From an uncultured Collinsella sp. (GTDB lineage: Bacteria > Actinomycetota > Coriobacteriia > Coriobacteriales > Coriobacteriaceae): 29,532 bases of DNA. The stretch's first letter is position 1, and the number at the start of each line of letters is the position of its first letter. Location: assembly GCA_900549355.1 (NCBI GenBank), contig UROA01000003.1:1-29532 (forward strand), written 5' to 3'. Shown piece after piece: positions 23,946 to 29,532 of the stretch. The position numbers and the translations under genes are program-made. The notes under the pieces are model-generated. The model did not search any database, was not told where the DNA came from, and saw nothing but the letters and a program-made list of their open reading frames with translations.

Positions 23946-24133
23946 ACGATTCGCCAGACAGTATGTATCGGCGAGGTGAGATATCAGTCTTCGTCAACCC
24001 GCAGGATAGCAGGGTTTTCGCTTGGGTTAGTCAAACGTTTTAGCGTTAATAAAACCCGAAACCAGCAGGCAATCATGGCGAAATAAATGGTTGAAAATCA
24101 CGCAATCATGTATATCAGTTGTTTGGCTCGTGT

Positions 24134-26080
24134 TTAGCTATCGGAATGGCCAGCCGCCGCCTCGGCGCGCTCGGCATTCCATGCAACGAGCGCCTCGTGG
24201 ACCGCCTTGGCAACATCGGCAGGTATGCCGCGAACTTCCGCGATCTCTTGCTCGCTCGCCGCGCGCAAACGCTTCATCGAGCCAAAATGGCGCATAAGGG
24301 CACGTTTTCTGGTGGGTCCCACGCCTGGAACGTCATCGAGTACCGAAACCGTCATGGCTTTATCGCGCAACTCGCGATGGAACGTGATGGCAAAACGGTG
24401 CGATTCATCGCGAACCTGTTTAATTAGATAGAGCGAAGCAGACCCGGTCGGCAGCACGACGGGAGTCTCGTCCCAAGGCACGAAAACTTCCTCATCGGCC
24501 TTCGCCAAGCCACAAACCGGTATATCGAGCCCAAGAGCCTCAAGCTGCTTGATCGCAGCGGTCAATTGCGGCTTACCGCCATCGACAACGAGCAAATCGG
24601 GACGCGAGCCAAAGCGCTCGTCGGCCATGCGCTCGGGAGCATAGCGTCGTCCCAAAACCTCGGACATCGACACGAAGTCATTTGCCTCGTCCAATTCGGC
24701 CTGAATTTTAAAACGACGGTACTGGCTCTTGTCGGCGCGCCCGTTGGTAAACACCACCATCGAGGCGACAGTAAAGGTTCCGTGCAGCGTCGAGATATCG
24801 AAGCACTCGATACGCATCGGCGGCGCCGGCAGCGCCAGCGCGCTTTCGAGCTCCAGGAGCGCTTGATTGGTGCGGTCGTCAGCGTACCCCGTTCGCATCA
24901 TGTAGCGCATGAGGGCATGGCGCGCATTTTTGGATGCCATATCGAGCAAACGGTGCTTTTCGCCACGCTGCGGCCTATGGAGATGGCAGGAACGCTCGCG
25001 CTTGCCTGCAAGCCACTCCCCCAGCGCCTCCGCATCCTCAAGCTCGACAGAGAGGTTTATCTCAGCTGGAATATCAGCCGTCTCATCGTAATAGCGCTTA
25101 AGAAAGCCCGACTGGAGCTCTTCCTCGTCAACATCAAGACCCTTGTCGAGAATGAACTCGCAGGTGCGAACTGTTCGGCCCTCGCGAACGACGAAGACGC
25201 AAGCGGCAGAGATGGTCTCCTCGCGATAGAAACCGATGACATCGATATCGACACTGGAGGGAAAAACGACTTGCTGACGATCGTCCAGACCCCTGATGAC
25301 CTCCAAACGACGTTTGACGCGTGCCGCGCGCTCAAAGTCGAGCGCCTCGGCGGCATCCGTCATCTCGGAGGTCAGCTCATCGACGACATCCTTGCGATGG
25401 CCCGACAAAAAACGTTCGACACGTTTGACGTTCTTGGCATAGTCCGTAGGAGAAATCGCGCCGACACACGCACCCGGGCCGCGCCCGACATGGTAGTCAA
25501 AGCAGGGACGCCCGTTTTGCGCGCAAATCATATTGACAATGTCTTCCTCGCCCCTGTGGGACTCGACGATACGACGACAACGACGCCACTCCGCACAGGA
25601 TGCGGAGCAGATGGGGATAACCTTGCGCAGCGTATCTATCGTCTCACGTGCCGCACGGCTATCGGTATAGGGACCAAAATAACGCGTTCCCGGCTTATGG
25701 CGCTCACGCGTATATTTGATAGCTGGGAACAGATCGCTCTTGGTGATAGCGATAAAGGGATAGCTCTTGTCGTCCTTAAGGTCCACATTAAAGTACGGAT
25801 GGTACTGACCAATCAAATTGCGCTCGAGCACCAACGCCTCGTGCTCGGTCTCCACCACGATATAGTCAAAGCTCACCACCAGCTGCATCATCAGCGGGAT
25901 CTTTTGACGCTCATCCTGCAGCGTCACGTACTGGCGCATACGGGAACGCAGGTTTTTTGCCTTGCCAACGTAGATGACATCGCCCTTGGCATCTTTCCAA
26001 AGGTAGCATCCGGGCTGCGTGGGAACGCGCGAAACCTGCTCGGCGAGTGTTGGAATGTTGTCGTGACCGGCCACACGCAC
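24134..26080 (-). CDS. uvrC: Excinuclease ABC subunit C
   Basis: Makes the two incisions of nucleotide excision repair with UvrAB. 648 aa, normal. The N-terminal GIY-YIG nuclease is at about 18-97 (PGCYLWKD, VIYVGKAKNLRSR), a UvrB-binding UVR helix pair at about 232-267, the RNase-H-like nuclease from about 400 (ECFDISTLHG, VVDGGKPQL), and helix-hairpin-helix repeats at the end (VPGVGPTRKRALMRHFG). The Fe-S cysteine region (158-205) is unusual: an insertion separates the first Cys from the RPC motif, and the third ligand is Gly201. The GTG at 26080 abuts the murJ stop; a GTG two codons later is possible. It is the last gene of the uvrA-ybaK-murJ-uvrC run. Confidence 0.95.
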   Translation of the reverse strand: MRVAGHDNIPTLAEQVSRVPTQPGCYLWKDAKGDVIYVGKAKNLRSRMRQYVTLQDERQKIPLMMQLVVSFDYIVVETEHEALVLERNLIGQYHPYFNVDLKDDKSYPFIAITKSDLFPAIKYTRERHKPGTRYFGPYTDSRAARETIDTLRKVIPICSASCAEWRRCRRIVESHRGEEDIVNMICAQNGRPCFDYHVGRGPGACVGAISPTDYAKNVKRVERFLSGHRKDVVDELTSEMTDAAEALDFERAARVKRRLEVIRGLDDRQQVVFPSSVDIDVIGFYREETISAACVFVVREGRTVRTCEFILDKGLDVDEEELQSGFLKRYYDETADIPAEINLSVELEDAEALGEWLAGKRERSCHLHRPQRGEKHRLLDMASKNARHALMRYMMRTGYADDRTNQALLELESALALPAPPMRIECFDISTLHGTFTVASMVVFTNGRADKSQYRRFKIQAELDEANDFVSMSEVLGRRYAPERMADERFGSRPDLLVVDGGKPQLTAAIKQLEALGLDIPVCGLAKADEEVFVPWDETPVVLPTGSASLYLIKQVRDESHRFAITFHRELRDKAMTVSVLDDVPGVGPTRKRALMRHFGSMKRLRAASEQEIAEVRGIPADVAKAVHEALVAWNAERAEAAAGHSDS

Positions 26081-27763
26081 CTACTTGCGACGAAGCAGCG
26101 CCGAGACCTCGGGCATCTTAAGGACGACGGCAAGGCCAAAGGTAACAGCAAGCGAGACGACACCCGCAACGCAAACGTAGCCAAGAGTAATCAGAATCGA
26201 GCCGCCAAGTGCCCCGACAAAGTGTTCAAGCGCCCACATGACGCCGGCGCCTGCGGCAGCACCCAGGCCACCGAGCAAAAGGCCAAAGAAACCGCCATGC
26301 AGGATAGATTTGACCTGAAGACCACGCAGACGACGACGCAGCCACCACAGCGAACAACCGACCAAGATCACGTAGTCGACGACATACGAAAGCGCGATTG
26401 CCGGCATACCGAAGCCCAGCACAACGCCAAACAGCAGAACCGAGCCGGCCTGGCCGATGGCGGAATACAGGCAATAGCGGCTATAGGGCTTCATGTCGAG
26501 CAAGGCAGAGAAGCTCTTCTGCATCAATACGACCACGCCGTAGAGCGGCAGCGAGAACGCCAGGTAGACAAGGAACTCGGACACCAGCGCCACGCCGGAC
26601 TTATCAAACTTGCCGGCACAGTAAATCATGTTGAGCGGACGCGCGAAGACAATCAGGTACAGCGCGAACGGAATCAGGAAGAACAGCATCTGGGCGACGC
26701 CACGCGAAATGCCCGTGCGAACGCTGCCGTAATCCTTCTCCTGTGCGTCGTGAGAGAGCTCGGTATAGAGCGCCGTCGAAAGCGAGGCGGCAATCAGCGC
26801 GTAGGGCAGCGTGTACCACAGGCGCGCATAGGCGATGACGGAAGGGCCAGTCTCGGGCTGGACCACCAGCGCGGCAGCGTTGGTGATAGAAGTCGAGACA
26901 AACATGCACACCGTGGCGAGCAGCGTCGGGATACCGAGCGCAATCGTCTGACGCAGCGCGGGGTCCTTAAAGTCGATATGGATATGGGGATGCACGCCGT
27001 GCTTGCCAAGCGCGGGGATCTGACATGCCATCTGAACAAAGACACCGAGGGTCGTACCGGCCGCAATCAAGATGATGCCGGCACGTTCGCCAAACTGTGC
27101 GGACACGGGCGCAAAACCCATAAAGCTCGCAATGACGATCACATTGTTGAGGACCGGAGCAAACGTCGACCAGAAGTAGTCGCGGTGTGCGTTGAGAACG
27201 CCCGAGAACACCGAGCCCAAACCATAAAACAGAATCTGGATGGCAAAGAAACGGAACATGAACGCAGCGGTATCCATGCTGCCGCCGTCACCCGAAAGGA
27301 ACGATTGCGTCCAGATAAAGCCCGGGGCGAACACGGTCCCCAGCAACGAAATGCCACCCAGCACCAAAAGCAGAATGCCGAGCAGGTTGCCCACGTACTC
27401 GTTCGAGGCCTCGCGACCCTGCTCACGCCTCACGCCCATGTACACGGGCAAAAACGCCGTCACGAGCATGCCACCCATCACGAGTTCGTAGAGCATATTG
27501 GGCAGGTTGTTGGCGACCTGATAGGAGGACGAGAGTAGCGACATGCCGATAGCGGCCGCCATTGCCCACGTTCGGATAAAACCGGTAACGCGAGACACGA
27601 TGGTCAGTATGGTCATAAGCCCGGCGGAACGACCAACCGTGGAGTAGTCCGACGAGCCCATGTCGTCAGTGTCATCTCGCGACGAAGAAGCTTCGGATGA
27701 GGGTGTCTGAGGCGCAGATTCTCTTGCAAAATGAGCTCCGCGCTTCAATTCTTCCTGCGGCAT
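26081..27763 (-). CDS. murJ: Lipid II flippase MurJ
   Basis: Multi-pass membrane protein of the MOP superfamily that flips lipid II across the cytoplasmic membrane for peptidoglycan synthesis. 560 aa, with about 14 hydrophobic helices after a hydrophilic, Ser/Asp-rich N-terminal tail of about 45 residues. The conserved start of helix 1 (LMTILTIVSRVTGFIRTWAM) and helix 2 (NNLPNMLYELVMGGML), and the loop NAHRDYFWSTFAPVLNN are typical. The ATG at 27763 follows the upstream gene's stop by 3 bases with GAGAGGA before it. The tail could be shortened if a later ATG (MGSSDYS) is used. It abuts uvrC. Confidence 0.93.
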   Translation of the reverse strand: MPQEELKRGAHFARESAPQTPSSEASSSRDDTDDMGSSDYSTVGRSAGLMTILTIVSRVTGFIRTWAMAAAIGMSLLSSSYQVANNLPNMLYELVMGGMLVTAFLPVYMGVRREQGREASNEYVGNLLGILLLVLGGISLLGTVFAPGFIWTQSFLSGDGGSMDTAAFMFRFFAIQILFYGLGSVFSGVLNAHRDYFWSTFAPVLNNVIVIASFMGFAPVSAQFGERAGIILIAAGTTLGVFVQMACQIPALGKHGVHPHIHIDFKDPALRQTIALGIPTLLATVCMFVSTSITNAAALVVQPETGPSVIAYARLWYTLPYALIAASLSTALYTELSHDAQEKDYGSVRTGISRGVAQMLFFLIPFALYLIVFARPLNMIYCAGKFDKSGVALVSEFLVYLAFSLPLYGVVVLMQKSFSALLDMKPYSRYCLYSAIGQAGSVLLFGVVLGFGMPAIALSYVVDYVILVGCSLWWLRRRLRGLQVKSILHGGFFGLLLGGLGAAAGAGVMWALEHFVGALGGSILITLGYVCVAGVVSLAVTFGLAVVLKMPEVSALLRRK

Positions 27764-27766
27764 CGC

Positions 27767-28267
27767 TCAGTCCTCTCTCGTAATCGCGGCAACCGTCGCC
27801 CCGCAAAATGCAATTAAATCATCGGGTGCAAGCTCGAGCTGATAACCACGCTTGCCTCCCGAAATAAAAATGGTATCCCAAAGGACACATGTCTCATCAA
27901 TGAGCGTCCGGTAGCGTTTTTTCATACCGACCGGGCTGCAGCCGCCGCGAACGTAGCCAGTCGCCGCAAGCAAATCCTTCACATGCATCATGGCCAAGGA
28001 CTTCTCCCCCGCGGCACGCGCGGCGGACTTTAGATCGAGCTCGTCGGCAACAGGGATGCAGCACACGATATAGTCGTTGGACGGTGTCACGCAGACCAAA
28101 GTCTTAAATCCTTGACCGGGCTCCTCGCCAAGCTGCTCCGAAATCGCGACCCCCAGGCCCACCGACTCATCACCATCGTCTTCGTACGTATGTAGAACAT
28201 AGGAAATGCCGGCACTTTCCAGCTCGCGCATCGCATTGGTTTTTGGCGTCTTTACAGCCTTTGCCAT
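27767..28267 (-). CDS. ybaK: Cys-tRNA(Pro)/Cys-tRNA(Cys) deacylase, YbaK/EbsC family
   Basis: Hydrolyses cysteine mischarged onto tRNA(Pro), a trans-acting proofreading factor; cytosolic. 166 aa from the ATG at 28267, which has AAAGGA upstream; a longer frame reaching 28363 gives a Cys/Arg-rich N-terminus unlike the family. The hallmark GYVRGGCSPVGMKK is present at mid-protein, and ISGGKRGYQLELAPDDL near the end. It lies between uvrA and murJ, 3 bases before the latter. The pairing with uvrA is positional only; no functional link is implied. Confidence 0.92.
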   Translation of the reverse strand: MAKAVKTPKTNAMRELESAGISYVLHTYEDDGDESVGLGVAISEQLGEEPGQGFKTLVCVTPSNDYIVCCIPVADELDLKSAARAAGEKSLAMMHVKDLLAATGYVRGGCSPVGMKKRYRTLIDETCVLWDTIFISGGKRGYQLELAPDDLIAFCGATVAAITRED

Positions 28268-28348
28268 GACATATCCTTTCCCTCGCATTCGGACGCAAGG
28301 ATTAAGTATATGTCCAATTCGACTGCATACGTCACATCGGCACAGCAA

Positions 28349-28379
28349 GCGCCATCGAATCACAAGGAGTCGATGGCGC
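28349..28379 (-). terminator. Hairpin after uvrA
   Basis: A perfect 10-bp stem GCGCCATCGA / TCGATGGCGC with an 11-base loop, 20 bases after the uvrA stop. On the minus strand it is followed by TTGCTGTG, a poor U-tract, so termination may be incomplete and ybaK may be partly read through. Confidence 0.6.
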
Positions 28380-28399
28380 CCATAAACTGAATCGCCTAT

Positions 28400-29532
28400 T
28401 TATTGAGCATCAAGTTGAGCCTGACGCTCCCGGTCACGCCTGAGCAACGGCGCCAAAAACTTGCCCGTATAACTCTGCGGACAGTCCGCAACCTGCTCCG
28501 GTGTGCCCGAAACCACGACGGTTCCGCCGCCGTTACCGCCCTCGGGACCCATATCGATCAGGCGGTCGGCAACCTTGATGACATCAAGGTTGTGCTCAAT
28601 CACCAGCACCGTGTTGCCCGCATCGACCAAGCGCTGCAGCACATCGAGCAGCTGGCGGACGTCCTCAAAATGAAGGCCGGTCGTCGGCTCGTCCAAAATA
28701 TAGAACGTCTTGCCCGTCTGGCGTCGATGAAGCTCCTTGGCGAGCTTCACACGCTGTGCCTCGCCGCCCGAGAGCGTCGTGGCGGGCTGGCCCAGGCTCA
28801 CGTAGCCCAAGCCTACATCGTACAGCGTCTGGAGCTTGCGCTTAATCTGCGGGATATTCCCAAAGAAGGCCAGTGCCTCGGTGACGCTCATGTCGAGCAC
28901 GTCCGAGATGGTCTTGCCACGGTAGGTGACCTCGAGTGTCTCGCGGTTGTAGCGTTTACCGCCGCAAACTTCGCAGGGAACGTAGATATCGGGAAGGAAG
29001 TGCATCTCGATCTTGATCTGTCCGTCACCCTTGCACGCCTCACAGCGCCCGCCACTCACATTAAAGGAGAAACGACCCGGCGAGTAGCCGCGCGCCTTCG
29101 ACTCCGGCGTACTCGCAAACAGCGCGCGAAGATCATCCCACAGGCCGATATAGGTAGCAGGGTTGGAACGCGGCGTGCGGCCAATCGGCGACTGGTCGAT
29201 ATCGATAACCTTATCGATACACTCGATGCCCTCGATTTTCTTATACGGACCCACAGGGCGCGTCGAACGGTGAATGGCATTCGTAAGGGCAGGCGCAATG
29301 GTATCGGTAACCAGGGAGCTCTTGCCCGATCCCGACACGCCGGTAACAACCGTAAGCGTACCAAACTCGATCTTGGCAGTAACGTTTTTGAGGTTGTTGG
29401 CTCGAGCGCCCGTAATTTTAAGACAGCCACGACCGGGCTTGCGCCGTTCATCAGGCACCCGGATCATTCGTTTGCCGGTCAGATAAGCGCCCGTCATCGA
29501 CTCAGGACAAGCCATGATATCGGCAGGCGTTC
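28400..29532 (-). CDS. uvrA: Excinuclease ABC subunit A (partial, C-terminal part)
   Basis: Damage-recognition ATPase of nucleotide excision repair. About 377 C-terminal codons are in the window; the gene continues past the right edge, in frame through DIMACPESMTG. Visible are the second Walker A (GVSGSGKSSL), the zinc module with CEACKGDGQIKIEM and CEVCGGKRYN, the signature LSGGEAQRVKLAKEL, Walker B in ILDEPTTGLH, and the final VIEHNLDVIKVADRLIDMGPEGG. An internal ATG at 29515 is not the true start because the frame is open and conserved upstream. It is the first gene here of the repair cluster that ends with uvrC. Confidence 0.96.
   Translation of the reverse strand, partial: TPADIMACPESMTGAYLTGKRMIRVPDERRKPGRGCLKITGARANNLKNVTAKIEFGTLTVVTGVSGSGKSSLVTDTIAPALTNAIHRSTRPVGPYKKIEGIECIDKVIDIDQSPIGRTPRSNPATYIGLWDDLRALFASTPESKARGYSPGRFSFNVSGGRCEACKGDGQIKIEMHFLPDIYVPCEVCGGKRYNRETLEVTYRGKTISDVLDMSVTEALAFFGNIPQIKRKLQTLYDVGLGYVSLGQPATTLSGGEAQRVKLAKELHRRQTGKTFYILDEPTTGLHFEDVRQLLDVLQRLVDAGNTVLVIEHNLDVIKVADRLIDMGPEGGNGGGTVVVSGTPEQVADCPQSYTGKFLAPLLRRDRERQAQLDAQ

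Larger units (their letters stand above)
23889..23971. repeat. Outer inverted repeat enclosing the operator region
   Basis: CCGATACATAC (23889-23899) is matched exactly on the other strand by GTATGTATCGG (23961-23971), 11-bp arms 61 bases apart. They enclose the perfect repeat at 23908-23928 and an imperfect one at 23931-23953 (CGAA-TT-CGTT / AACG-A-TTCG). The spacing would allow two copies of one regulator to bind and loop the DNA. Confidence 0.5.
23771..24133. other. 363-base regulatory gap between uvrC and satA
   Basis: No gene is seen here on either strand. The satA-proximal part (23771-23880) is the likely leader with a candidate promoter, 23889-23971 holds nested palindromes, and the uvrC-proximal part (23990-24133) is AT-rich with the core AAACGTTT (24033-24040), a long-range GGGTTTT / AAAACCC pairing (24012-24057) and a 9-base direct repeat (24069-24077 and 24102-24110). 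I see no standard GC stem with a U-tract to stop uvrC transcripts. Confidence 0.6.

Noticed and set aside
24069..24110. Repeat of GCAATCATG (24069-24077 and 24102-24110) as a CRISPR or attachment site
   Set aside because: Only two 9-base copies, no array, no flanking cas or integrase genes; probably chance.
12384..24133. The sialic acid cassette as a recent mobile element
   Set aside because: I see no integrase, transposase, tRNA end or matching direct repeats at either edge, and base composition does not look different by eye. Acquisition may be old, but a mobile element is not supported.
1..29532. tRNA, rRNA, CRISPR arrays or a known riboswitch in the window
   Set aside because: I looked through the gaps on both strands and saw no cloverleaf, array or conserved riboswitch core; a covariance-model scan would be the decisive test.

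Overview
The window looks like a chromosomal segment of a Coriobacteriia gut actinobacterium, most likely Collinsella or a close relative. I infer this from the fairly GC-rich sequence, an actinobacterial-style gene order (uvrA ... uvrC ... rapZ-whiA-gap-pgk-tpiA ... secG), a WhiA protein, and a RapZ whose P-loop carries Arg where Lys is usual. No database search was possible, so the genus is an inference. Every gene I can support lies on the minus strand, so transcription runs from high to low coordinates. The long open frames on the plus strand are codon-bias shadows.

In transcription order: (1) 29532-24134 holds the 3' half of uvrA, a ybaK-type Cys-tRNA(Pro) deacylase, murJ and uvrC. (2) 24133-23771 is a 363-base gap with nested palindromes and candidate promoters. 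(3) 23770-13412 is a coherent sialic acid cassette of about 10.4 kb. It encodes a lipoprotein binding protein, a permease, a permease fused to an ATPase, a second ATPase (SatABCD-like layout), an AXE1-family acetyl esterase, a second AXE1-like protein that has lost its catalytic serine, then NanA, NanK and NanE. (4) 13292-11454 is rapZ-whiA, directly joined without the yvcK gene that commonly sits between them. (5) 11260-6585 is gap, pgk, tpiA and gpmI (lower glycolysis), followed by secG. (6) 5869-1 is an Opp/Dpp peptide transporter, oppA-oppB-oppC-oppD-oppF, with oppF cut by the window edge.

The parts form a plausible route. Sialic acid, possibly O-acetylated, is imported by the Sat-type transporter and de-acetylated by the esterase. 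NanA splits it to ManNAc and pyruvate, NanK phosphorylates ManNAc, and NanE epimerises it to GlcNAc-6-P. NagA/NagB would have to be encoded elsewhere to feed the triose part of glycolysis encoded next door. No sialidase and no sugar-responsive regulator is in the window.

The points most worth a second look are the nucleophile-less esterase paralogue overlapping its intact sister, the fused permease-ATPase with its lost C-terminal cysteine motif, the insertion of the cassette into a conserved uvrC/rapZ-whiA-gap block, the altered Fe-S cysteine region of UvrC, and the nested palindromes upstream of the cassette.
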